Positions 45,776 to 56,852 of a DNA stretch of 64,000 bases are shown here, one piece after another. Position numbers and translations under genes: made by a program. The first letter of the stretch is position 1. Each line of letters begins with the position of its first letter. The notes under the pieces are model-generated. The model was not told where the DNA came from and ran no database searches. It worked only from the letters and a program-made list of their open reading frames with translations. Source of the stretch: Aphrophora alni (taxonomy: Eukaryota > Arthropoda > Insecta > Hemiptera > Aphrophoridae). The stretch covers positions 67,320,231 to 67,384,230 of the forward strand of contig OY740768.1 in NCBI GenBank assembly GCA_963513935.1, given 5' to 3'.

Positions 45776-48295
45776 GAACTGCACCACATACGACAGACAC
45801 ACAATTAATATGGACATTCAGTGGAATAACTATTAAGCATAGCGTCTATTGGACGTTTACAATGGCAAGTTTTATGACTCTCTAAACAGAAACCAGAATA
45901 TTGATGTGTCTCGAGTTATTCAAATTTATTAAATTATCAACAGAAAATTTCAAAATTTTAGTTATCTATCATCAGATTAGTTAATTTTTGGTAGATTTAA
46001 AAATCGGTACATAACTTTTTTTTTTATAATTAGAAACTAATAATTTCAATTTTTGACATTTGAAATATTGACTACTGTATGCTCAGTAATTGTTATCAGA
46101 TCCCCAAAAAATCACCTTCTTTGTTTTCCTTGCTGCGTCGTAGTATTGCGTGAAAATAATCCATACAACTTGCAACGTAGGGTATTTCCTTTCACACTCG
46201 TCATTAGAAGGTTCTATCGATATTTGCTATCGATGTTACTTTGTTTTAATGATTAGAATTTCTTTTAATGTTAAAAAAAAAATTAATTGAACAATGTTAT
46301 ATTTTTTAGTTAATTTAACAAAATATATAATAATACACTTTAAATATATGAAATTTTTTATGTATAAAGATATAATAAAACCGAGTATCTACCTATTATA
46401 TTATATTTAAATATTAAAAAAGTGAAATTAATCATGTTCTCTTGATATTGTTATCAAAATAATATACATATAAAACATGAAAGAGTCATAATATTAAATT
46501 TCTCTTAACCTCAAAGTATTTAACAATTTATGATGTGATATCGTTGTATTAAAGTATATCTCAAATTATTTCTACTAGTTAGAAAAAGATACTTTTCGTG
46601 TTTTATTGTTTAAAGCAGAGATATACGGGTACGATGAAAAGGAAGAAACTCTACCTTAAGTTTTGACAGTTGTTGATTTTAACAATCACCCTATGCAATC
46701 TAAGCACCCCCTTCTTTCTATGGTTGATGAAGTGTTTTGTTTCGTCCATCATAAGTGTCTAATTTACAATGGATGCTTGTCTCATAGAGATCTTCTAGGA
46801 AATTAAAGAATTAATCTTACAAGTATATCAGTTATACTGTCATTTAAAAGTCAAGATTGATATTCAATTGTAATTATCGTTATGATTGCATATTGTAAGG
46901 ACACAGTGAAAGGATTTAGATCACGCTCTTAATAAATATCTGTGCTCGTACTAAGAAAGTGACCTTATACTGAACGTTTGAACTAAATGATATCTCTTAT
47001 CATGATCCATTACCATATTTCAAAACGCCAACGAACATTATCAGGATTTTATCTAGTTGTAATAAATTGTTGTTAACTTAGTGTTCCCATTGAGAGGAAT
47101 TTCTAATGAAATATCTTATTATTATTACATGCATTATATATAAATGTATAATTGTTGAACTAAACTATGAACATTGAGTATGAAAAGTATACCATGATTT
47201 GCTGTGAAATTTTTGTGAATATTTAAAGTTTGTTATAATAATGTCACACACTATGTTACATTGTTGTTTTATACATTATAATCGTATTCGAGCACTTTAA
47301 AATGTTAAATATCTATTTTATAATCACACACTCATTGGTAAATGTTTTCTAAATACCTGCAAATTGATTTAAAAATCCATTTCAAACAATATTTTATATT
47401 ACAATTATTTCTTATACTTCCAGCTTAGGTAATAACAAAATCAATCAGCTCCCATCCCCTTCAATAATTCTTGAATGCTCCCGTAACTCTATTTAAACTT
47501 TGAAGAGTGACGTCCCCATCAGTATTAAGTAAAAACAATGGAGTGTCTATTTGATGGTTACATGGTAGAGATTGAACTTACAGCTGTTTGTCTCGTATAA
47601 ATCTAATTTGTTTTAATCCAGTGACTAGACTTCGGAATTTGACATTAACAACTGCAAACAGGCGTCTCTGACAATTACCTCTTTTAATTAATTTGTGATT
47701 GCGGCTGCCTTAGTGCCAAAGGAAAAATAATGTCTAAATGGAATTAATTTAGTGAAGTCAAAAAGGGAAAAAAACGTCTGTTATCTATTTTCCAGTAAAG
47801 GGAATATGTAAATTACCGTAATTTCAATGACAAACGTGAAAAGTAAAGCAGCGTCTTGAAAATCATGACTGAGTATAAAGACAAGACACAATTTTATTAT
47901 TTATTAATCACTTGTTGGTTAAGAAATATTTTTAAAAAGGGGGAGTTTGTAATCATTACTTGTTATCATTTAATATATTTATAAAGTTTAATTTTTGTAA
48001 TATTTGTTTGAAAATAAATTTACAAGAAAGCATAATTTGATTGATTATTGACATAGTTAAAACAAAAGGGCAAAATTATAAAACAATGTATTACATATTG
48101 TTTATTCTAACGTAGGAACTGTTTATTGATATAATTAATAAATATATACTGTATTGGGTCAAAAACCGTTCTCTTTAGTCCAAAGTTTAGTATGTACAAG
48201 TATAAATGTACATATTGTCAGACTAATATGTTTTTAGAGATTTAAATTTTTTAAATTAACGCAAAAAAGTGTAAGGGATTAAGAGATTATCGTTA

Positions 48296-48297
<2 letters not shown>
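45776..48297. other. Interior of the inverted-arm element, no recognised gene
   Basis: No transposase, polymerase or other domain is visible. The longest frame here (46053-46256, 67 codons) is unassigned. Palindromic ATCGATAGCAAATATCGATA-like sequence occurs near 46215-46235. Confidence 0.45.

Positions 48298-48342
<45 letters not shown>
48298..48342. repeat. (AT)n microsatellite
   Basis: About 45 bp of pure AT dinucleotide, about 50 bp upstream of the left end of the mariner-type relic. Confidence 0.97.
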
Positions 48343-48344
<2 letters not shown>

Positions 48345-48390
48345 GCAAATGCTATGTTTTGTGATGTTGTAAGCTATGATGTATAATCTA

Positions 48391-49450
48391 CAAGGTGTCC
48401 ATAAAAAAGTATACAATTTTTACAGTAATTAAAACATTATTTATTAACAACCTTTAGTCAGGTTTTAATGTATCAAGTGATAGAGCAATCCAAAAAGTTT
48501 ATTCTAATGTCTCTTATTGCCATCCCAGCTGATCATTATTGTCAAGCTACAAGAATGTAAACATAACCTTCAGACGCGGTCATCATGAATGTACAAGAAA
48601 AACCCCGATGCGTTGAGTAATTCATTCAAACCAGATCCGATATTGTTGTTCGTTGTAAATATTAAACTCGATAAAAATGAAATCATACAAATCGAAAATC
48701 TTATGATGTCAAGTAATGATAAGATTGTCCGTAAAAAAAATAATAACGATGTTTGACATCGTTTCAAGAAATGACAAATTTTTAAAGACGATTTTTTTTT
48801 TCTGACAACCGAAAAAAAAAATTTTTTTCCTCTTTTATCAGGAAAGGTGAACAAACATAATGTAAGAATTTGGAGTTCAGAAATCGTCACTTGACACAAT
48901 AGCACACCAGAGATAGCTCCAAATCAATGTATGATGTGTGGGGGGGGGAAATCACTGGATACATTTACATTAACTAAGCTTATCAGAAGCTAGCTTACCT
49001 TGAATTCCATTGAGGGTGGTGCTCTTACACACTGGAGTTTGTTAGTGCGGGAATCACTGAATGGGCAGTTTCCTAATTGCTGTGATGATCACCAATGCGT
49101 TGGCCACCAACTTTACTGGACATAACTCTTTGTGATTTTGTGTCTGGGGTTTTATCAGAATACCAAAGATACAGTATAAGAGTATAATGATGTGTATACA
49201 CTGAAAGGAAGAATTATCAATGGTTTTGGAATCATCAGTGGAAAAATATGATAACGAGTATGAACAAAATCTTATCGCACCGACTCCAATATCTTCGGGG
49301 ATCAATGCGACTCATGTGGAGATTTGGTGAAAAATGTGGTGAAGTAAAACTTAAGAATAACTGTTATCTCATTTGTGCTAAAAAATATAGTATTACTCTT
49401 GTTAATATATAAATTGTCTTCGTTTAAATTTATACACTTTAGAACAAAAA
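48391..49450 (+). mobile_element. Tc1/mariner-superfamily element, degenerate
   Basis: The left end CAAGGTGTCCATAAAAAAGT is preceded by TA, the mariner target dinucleotide. The transposase relic runs 48585-49330, and a diverged inverse of the left end (AAATTTATACACTTT) lies at about 49427-49441. The total, about 1.06 kb, is below the usual 1.2-1.4 kb for the family, so internal sequence has been lost. It lies wholly inside the 45.1-50.8 kb inverted-arm structure. The exact right end is uncertain. Confidence 0.75.
48585..49330 (+). pseudogene. Mariner-type (IS630/Tc1/mariner) transposase relic
   Basis: Starting at ATG 48585, MNVQEKPRCVE-stop-FIQTRSDIVVR matches the amino-terminal helix-turn-helix segment ('V-EK-RCV-WF--T-S---V') of this transposase group. 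After a gap, blocks from several frames match the catalytic core in order: EGGALTHWSLLVRESLNGQF (family QQDGAPPH), then WPPTLLDITLCDF (family WPPRSPDLTPLDFF), VWGFI, and carboxy-terminal NATHVEIW ending in TGA 49328-49330. The second catalytic aspartate is replaced by glycine, the third is kept, and the first was not found. Several stops and frameshifts make it dead. Confidence 0.75.
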
Positions 49451-50204
49451 AAAAAACTGGTATTTTTACTTTCTCACATTTACTTGATATAGAAAGGTTA
49501 TGTAACGAGTTAAAAGATCGATGTACGAGTTTTCTTATCGAAACGTCCATTTTGAGATATTATTAACCCAAAAGATTAGTTTTGGAAATTATGTCTGTAC
49601 AGGGGTTTTACAATCAAAATAAGCTGACCATAGAAATTAAATTCATATGTGGGTATATTCAACATATCTCTAGAAAAAAATTCAAATAAGTCTGTTGCAA
49701 TTTCAGTGTAACTGCTATAAGAATCACAATTCAGATTTTCTGAAATTAGCTCTTAACGAGTTTAATCAAACTTTCGTAAAATGTAGTTACATCTAACCAT
49801 CTATCCAAATATACGGAGGTTATTAGTTAAAACGTTTTCATTAATCATGTCGTAAAGTTAGAATTTCTTAGATTCTACTATAGAAATTTTGTCCAAATGT
49901 AAATGAAATGTCATAATGTATAACTCAAATAAATGTACCAAACCTCATATAAGGGAAATTACGGTTTGACAATGTTTGAGAAATACCTAAATAAACCTGA
50001 GCCCTATCGAGTTTTTTCCATATTATTACAACTCTAATTTTCTTATATAGTTTGTCACATTGGTTTGGGTTACAAAACTTCTCATTTCACCAAATTTTGA
50101 TCAAATCGAATCTTTTGTTTTAGATATTCAAACTTCTTTTCAACTCCTGTTTTTAGGTAGATGAAGGCCATAATTTGTATTTAAGTCCTGAGAAGCAACA
50201 TTTA
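49451..50204. other. Interior AT-rich sequence of the inverted-arm element
   Basis: No gene is recognised. The sequence reads like an old interspersed repeat (AAATTTTGATCAAATCGAATC near 50092-50112) but no family can be assigned. Confidence 0.4.
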
Positions 50205-50817
50205 AGTAAAGGCAACATATATCTCAAAGATAAGCTTGACTCAAATGTTGATTCATCGCTACAAACTGTTTTAATTGATTTTTGGATTGTTGTAGTCGTA
50301 TAATAATATTTAGTTATAACGTCTAATAACTACATAGCACCATAATATTAGGTAGTTTATTGTTTTAAAATAAAATCTATAATAGATTAGATAATGATCA
50401 ATGTTTAATTACTTTAGCACACATTTAATAAATTGAAATTACTAAATGATTAAAACAAAAATGTCAAAAAGCAAACACCAATACAACCGTTTAATGATTC
50501 GAGTGAAAATGGATCACACCTAATCTTGCAGGGTGCAAGAATTCATTTATTGTAATAGAAGAGTAAACGAGACTATGCAAATACGGCGAGTACAAATGCG
50601 GTGTCAGCCAGCGATGTTTGCTTTGCAAAGGTACGAGATATCCTATATATTTCTCTTGCTTGGAAGACTGGAACGGAGCCAGGAATCAAGGGATATAACT
50701 CAGACCCGCTTCCGTGATTTAATTCCAGGGATAGCGGCTGCTCCCGGCCATATATATTGTAAACATTACGAAACTACAATACTCACAAGTTCATAACTTT
50801 ATTCACATTCTTTCGAG
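50205..50817 (-). repeat. Right inverted arm
   Basis: It is the inverse of 45096-45775. An 87-codon plus-strand frame (50533-50796) simply reads through this arm and has no protein motif. The outer end is CTTTCGAG at 50810-50817. Confidence 0.9.
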
Positions 50818-51888
50818 TGCTTCCGTTCTTTATTTTCTCTTAGATATTTTTAGTACTTATCTATTTAGCTCAATATAAAAAACTTTTCAGTAATAATGTA
50901 CTAATAACATGTTAAATAAATTAACTAAAAATCAATCGTAAACTATCAATATTTAATATCTCATCAAAAATAAAACCATACTGTAATATGGTTACATATA
51001 CTCAACATATACATAACCATACTGTAATAGTAACCATACCAAAAGTAATAGTAAACTTTGTGTGTGTAGTGTTTATGTTTAGTTTTTGTTATTGCAATAT
51101 TCTGATTTTTAAGTGTATTTAGAGATTAAATACGTTGATATACACTACCTACATATTTCGTAGACTGGTTTTATTTGATTTATAATGGTATTGTTGTTGG
51201 AACGCCCTGCATCAAGAGATTAGATTGTGTTGTGAAGCTGCTACGTATTGCAAATTGCATACATTGCTCCCGACAAACTACTTTAAAGAATTATCACAAC
51301 GAAGTGCATGTTTTTTACTCCAACAAGTAAATATTATAATTAATTGTATTTACATATATTTTTTTATTTTACCAAATTTGATTGTTTATTTTATACAATA
51401 GGTAATTTTAATCAAATAAATAAAGTTTTATTCATCGTAATCTTCCTCATGGGAAAGCGACAAAAACTATGAATTTATAACAATTTTTAGCTAAATTTTC
51501 ACGCAATGAAATATATGAATTTCTCACAGTTTACTTAAATTTAATACGTAACCTTGGCTATACGATTGATTGTACAAATTCTTTAACCAAAAATATAAAA
51601 AGATGAATTTAAAAATGATACGACAATAATCTCTTAACTCCGTAACAAAAAAAATAATAATGATAATAAATAAAAACAAATCAACATTATTAGCTCTAAA
51701 ATCCTAATCTCAGTTGGATTTTTCTCAAATTTGATAGGTGAAGTATGTATTATTATTTTTATATTGTGAACAGCAAAGTTTATATCAGATTTCCTATAAG
51801 TCTTTCTTATCCTAAACGAACCCTTCAAATAGATGAGTTCGAATTTCGCTTCCTACGTCACATGAGCGCCAAACATTATTTGTAACTT

Positions 51889-51943
<55 letters not shown>

Positions 51944-52921
51944 GAACATTAAAATGAAGTTAATATTAATATATTTCTCTCCACATTTTCCTGTTTATCA
52001 GTTTATTTACAACATATATTGTCCAGCCCTTGCTTTGGAAGACGTACACTGTGCATATATAACTTCTCTTAGACAGACAGACGTACATTAAGAATGAATC
52101 AACTGGGTCAGCGTTACTCCCGTGCAATAGATCTCACATTGCTATGATTTATTATATTTCTTCATTGTTATTGTAAGAAATGCGTGGAAACATAAACTCG
52201 AACAGTTTGTCATTGGGAGCTCAGCTGGCGAACTCTCTCCTGCGGCGTTGACGATTACTAATGGTCTCTGTGATACAAATCGATCTTAGCCGTTCCCATT
52301 TGTGACCACTGTTTGATAAATGACCACTGCATTGTTCACTATCAAGTATACTTTGGTCACCATATTGCGGTTCTTCGCGCCCTCAAGTGTGCTTTCAATT
52401 AACCCGAATGGAACTTTGTTCATGCTTTCGTACGTTCTACCGTATTAATAATGAAATTTTAAATTTAATCTTTTTCATGAGCTTCTTACTTTAGAGACTG
52501 TATCTATGCAAATGGCGCTTGTGCTTCAATGTATTATAAATTGGTACATTAATTTTCAAGACTTTCTTATGAATATTTATTAGATTTAAAATTAAATTGT
52601 AAAACTGTAATATAAACTTTTTATTAACTTATTATAATAAATATAATCCAGTCTATTGTCCTACTAAAAAATCTTTCTAACTATTTTCCTAAGATAATTC
52701 CGTAAAACGTCTTCTCTGTACTCTAAATTGTGCACTGATCGTCTCTCACGTATATTTAAAAAAAGTTTATATTTAGCTGCTGAAGAAGAGCGACAATGCA
52801 TAGGTAAGCACATAAGTTCGAAAAAACAAAACATTGCAATTAACATGTGTCTAAAAGGTTTCGTTTGGTGTCTGTAACCCTCAAGTACGGGCTTTGCAAT
52901 CCCGAAGGACCAAGCTGGATC
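50818..52921. other. AT-rich sequence, GC-richer patch near 52.2-52.4 kb
   Basis: An (AT)n tract occupies 51893-51943. The patch at about 52200-52440 has more balanced composition but no open frame longer than 60 codons, so I assign nothing. The patch might be part of an exon-free regulatory or repeat sequence. Confidence 0.45.
51893..51943. repeat. (AT)n microsatellite
   Basis: About 50 bp of pure AT dinucleotide. Confidence 0.97.
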
Positions 52922-52923
52922 TA

Positions 52924-53750
52924 CGAGGTGTGATAGAAAAATACGGTGGATAAATTTATTACGAAGAAAGAAATAGGCTTTCATCAAATTTGAATTCATT
53001 TCCTTCAAAACACTCTCCTTGGCTATCGATACACTTATCCAAACGTTGAATCCATGACTGGAGGCATTTCTGGAAAGCTTCTTTCGGAAATGGAACGTTT
53101 CCATTTTGGCACGGTTTTTATCTATGGACTACATGGTGCTACATCCGAAGAGTAAGGCGGATGTAGACAGACAGAAAAATTATTTTTGGTCAAAAACTCA
53201 CGGATCAAAAACGATATGTGACACGGCACGTTTTCGTGATAAAGAAGAAAGCCGTGTCCCATTTTCCGGTCTCTTTCTCCGTACATACTTTCCCAAACGT
53301 TGCAGTAGGCCCTTGAAATATTCGGAGTTTACCGTTATTGCTCTTGGAACGAACTCTGATCGCTCTCATTATTAAAAAGAACAATGAGCATGACCTGAAC
53401 GTTCGACTTTGACTTAGGTGCCTTCTTAGGGCGAGGAGAGCCACTCGTTTTCCTCTGGGAACTCTGAATTTTCTTCTGAAGATCATATCCTTACACCCAA
53501 CTTTCACTCCCATTGGCCTTATATTATCCATGAAGTCTGGATCTGCTTCAAGACTATTCTTCAATTCCAAGCAAACTGTAAACACGACCCTACTCTTCAG
53601 ACTCTGGAAGCGGACTGATAAGTTCAACTTGCTCAAAACTGACACTGACTATCTCATAGGATAGGTTATCGAACTTATTACTTCAAATAGATGTAGCATC
53701 AACAGTTGCTGATATAAAATTCACTCACCGTATTTTGCGATTGCACCTCG
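52924..53750 (-). mobile_element. Mariner element, internally deleted, with both TIRs
   Basis: CGAGGTGTGATAGAAAAATA starts the 25-nt terminal repeat at 52924-52948. Its inverse lies at 53726-53750 with 21 of 25 positions matching. Each end is flanked by TA (52922-52923 and 53751-53752), the mariner target-site duplication. At 827 bp it is about 450 bp short of a full element. The missing part is the region encoding the amino-terminal helix-turn-helix domain, since the catalytic-domain relic begins only about 150 bp from the upstream TIR. Confidence 0.9.
52959..53640 (-). pseudogene. Mariner transposase relic (DD34D type)
   Basis: Read on the minus strand and shifting frame as needed, the blocks appear in family order: LELKNSLEADPDFMDN; a GSESWV block followed by a stop and GYD (family GDESWVYGYD); SGSPRPKKAPKSKSNVQVML; an HENVPCH block followed by FLIREFLTKNN; PPYSSDVAPC; and WIQRLDKCIDSQGECFEGN ending at TAA 52959-52961. 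The first catalytic Asp is Ser, the second is Glu (HDN to HEN) and the third Asp is kept. Frameshifts, stops and a small deletion after the third Asp make it inactive. The conserved carboxy end links it to the mariner/SETMAR-like transposases. Confidence 0.88.
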
Positions 53751-53752
53751 TA

Positions 53753-56700
53753 TACCTTTCTTCATGTTTTCTTGGGTTAGATCTCAGTCTTTCATCTTTT
53801 CTATCAGGTTTTAATAGAAAAAGTAAACAAAAGAGTAAAGATATATAAACTAAAACAGACTCTAAACTCTTTTTTCTATTAATTATGTACACAAGAAGCA
53901 ATATATATACACACATATTTACATGTAAACATACATTCACATAGAATATAATAAATATGTAAGACTAACTAATACAACATAATGTTACCCTTAAAGAACA
54001 AAAAGACATACGCACTTAATTTATTTTTCTGCAGTAAAGTAATGGGCTGATTTTTTTAGAAATCATTTACTAAAACGAAAGAGTATTAATATTGTTTTAA
54101 GATCAAATCTACAAATAAACTAAATATCAATTACGTATTGTTAACTAACGTAACAACAAAAATGAATAATAATACTGAAAGTAATAATTAGCAAAAAATA
54201 ATTCAATTAGTTGTAATTGAAAATAAACAAGAAATTTCTAAAGAATCTGTGCAAAATTACAGAGAACTGTTTTAATATCCTTTATTTCTGATCTAGGCTC
54301 ACAGTTCGCTTGAATCGAAGTAGGTAAACCAAAACACTATTTATACCAACATTGATTACTAAAATACATTGTGACAATGTTTCCATTGAGGAAAAAACTG
54401 TACGTGTCGCCGTTGTTTATCTAAAGGTACATAAAATCCAACTTACGAAGACTTGTACAGAAAAACAAGGAACAATGTCTTTGTTTTCACTCGGTTTATT
54501 TAATATTTAAATCTGTTTATCTGGGAATATTATTACTTAGACTGACAATAAAGTACGACTTTTACGACAGATAAAACACAGCCATATAGGTTGTGGCTGA
54601 CTTGTAGGTTCTTTTGTTTCGACATCACCCCTGCTTGTTTCTACTTATAACATCATGACCAAGCATATATCACGATGACACTCAAATATTGCGTATTGGG
54701 ACATATTGCGTACATTAAGTATATATAAGGGAATACAGAATGTATAATATATATAATCCATGTATGTATTAAAGTAACCCAGGCATTACATCTCTCCAAG
54801 GGCTTACAGTTAGAATACACTAATCAGAAAAGCAAACTAAACGAAAAGCAGTCTTTTAAGAGACCTATGTAATTCGAACAGTTCATCAGTAGAAGATGAG
54901 ATGGCAAACATCCTTCTTTATTCCAAAACATCAGAAGCATGGTGGTATACAACATCTGAAGTATTTTTACTTTTACTTTATTTGTAAGACTTCAACATCT
55001 TAACTATCTTCTACCAAATAATTAAATTTCTTTCTCTTCTATACGTGTTATAAAGAAAGTTTTGTAATGAGTAAATTTTTCATTTACCCTTTGACTTTTT
55101 TATTTACAGGTTCGCTTAAAATTACCATTAAAAAAAGTTTGTAAAAAAAAAATAATAATGATGCTACTTGTCGTTCGTGAAGTTCACTACAATACAAATG
55201 AGGGAATCGATTTTTGTTCATGTTTAGTATATAGATATATTTTGATTTTATTTCGAGTATTTTTTTAATATCTCAACATCTGTCATAAAAATAAAACACA
55301 AGATTTTAGCATATTTTTTAATACGATTTATTATCCTGTTTGCTCAAATGTAGCCGCTAAGAACCTAAAGAACACGTATTGGTCTATATTTCTTCAAACG
55401 TTTTAATGTTCTTAAAGTTATACGTAAAAAAGTTAATAAAATTATCACAGTCTTAGAAAAGTTGAATATATCAAAATCGTTTCAAGCTATTTCGATCAAA
55501 ATAATGTTCCAAGTCAATGTAAAAAGAAAATTACTGTTAGAAAAAGTAAAACTGAAGACTGACCACGGTCGGGTACATTTTTTTTTTTTTTTTCCAATTT
55601 ACTCACGAATCGTAAGTTTCATATTCTGCTTATAGCGATGGTTTGGGTCATTAACATTCACAATTTACCATAATGTGATTGACATTGCTTTCACCTATTT
55701 AAAGACATTAAATCTTCTTTTCACTGTAGTTTCGTTTTAATTTTTAACCGACAATATTTTACGACACACATTTTTGTTTTGTTTAGGGTGTGGTTTTTAT
55801 GTATGGGAGTGTGAATATAACCGTTTTTTATACGGTATTATACACTGATGTCATAAAAAAGAGAAGATTTTTTTGAACTAAAGATATGAAGTTTTTTTGA
55901 AAAGTCTAAATATGTTTTTTCGTATGATGTTTCTATCCTACTTTTGCGATATATCTGTCAGTCCGTAAAGATAAATACATTACGGTGTTTTTACATATTT
56001 GTTAAGTTAAATACATTACACACAAAATTCATGCCTGACATTTTTCCACAGCTTTTTTTATTATGTGTAATATCTACCCCTCATTTACAATATATGCCTT
56101 TTTAGGGTTTGATCTTACCACTAATTTTGTTTGTTTTGTTTTTGGAACAGGTATATTTAAAATTGCTATTATTTGTAGTTTAATATGTAGTAGATAATTT
56201 ACTAATTTAAATAAAAAATGTTTTACATATCTATAAAATTGCATGTAAAATTAAATATATATTTGCAATATTCCAAACTCACAAATATATACTTTATATT
56301 TTAAAATGCATCTGAATCAGTAATTCAATTGTAACTCATAATTGTGGTGTTCATAACATGATGAGGTTCTTTATACGCAGAGTTTGTTTTGAACATAACC
56401 TAACCGACCACTACATGTAATGCCACTAAGTGCCGGCTCAATATGAAATGTAAAAAATATGGGACTCGTATTTCAGATTCAACGCTCGCATCGTGACAGC
56501 TTAAAATGTAATTTATATCCCAGTTTAAGTTAATGTTTGGGAGAAAGTTGTAGAAATGTCGCTTGTTGTTTTGTTACCCGCCTTCCTTGTTGGCCCCGCA
56601 TAAGGCCAAAGTGACTGGAGCAAGTTACACTTTTAAAATGTTAACTTTTATTTCACTGGTGCAATTATTTGTGTTACAGTGGTTTTAATAAATATGTAAC

Positions 56701-56800
56701 TTTAAGGTGATTAAAACTAAGTATTATTACAAATTTAACACGCGAATCTTAAAATATAGGTCTTTGAAAAGTCTTCTTTATGTTACAATCCTACACACTC
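53753..56800. other. AT-rich sequence without recognised genes
   Basis: A 71-codon minus-strand frame (53725-53940) is partly within the mariner TIR and has no motif. A small stem, CAGCCATATAGGTTGTGGCTG, lies near 54580. Nothing else is recognised. Confidence 0.5.
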
Positions 56801-56805
56801 GCACG

Positions 56806-56852
56806 TAAATCGCGCGCGCACGCACACACACACAAACACACACACACACGCA
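56806..56852. repeat. CG/CA microsatellite
   Basis: CGCGCGCGCACG followed by (CA)n with one AAAC interruption. It is the fifth CG-containing CA tract of the window. The 64-codon frame across it is a translation of the repeat. Confidence 0.9.

Larger units (their letters stand above)
45096..50817. mobile_element. Candidate 5.7-kb element with long inverted arms
   Basis: The left arm (45096-45775) and right arm (50205-50817) are inverted copies. The best-conserved part is CTCGAAAGAATG...GTAGTTTCGTAATGTTTACA, followed by ATATATGGCCGGGAGCAGCC, and it runs through ATTTGCATAGTCTCG; inner parts are more diverged. About 4.4 kb lies between, including a mariner-type relic (48391-49450) and an (AT)n tract. 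One reading is a single DNA transposon or foldback element with TIRs of about 0.6 kb. The other is two separate insertions of one repeat in opposite orientation. Flanking bases outside the arms (ATCCC and TGCTTCC) show no target-site duplication, and no transposase of its own is recognised inside. Confidence 0.55.

Noticed and set aside
48570..48905. 111-codon minus-strand frame
   Set aside because: It is antisense to the degenerate mariner-type transposase, which reads on the plus strand with recognisable motifs.
50533..50796. 87-codon plus-strand frame
   Set aside because: It lies wholly in the right inverted arm. The matching left arm does not preserve the frame.
53106..53375. 89-codon plus-strand frame
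   Set aside because: It is antisense to the mariner transposase relic.
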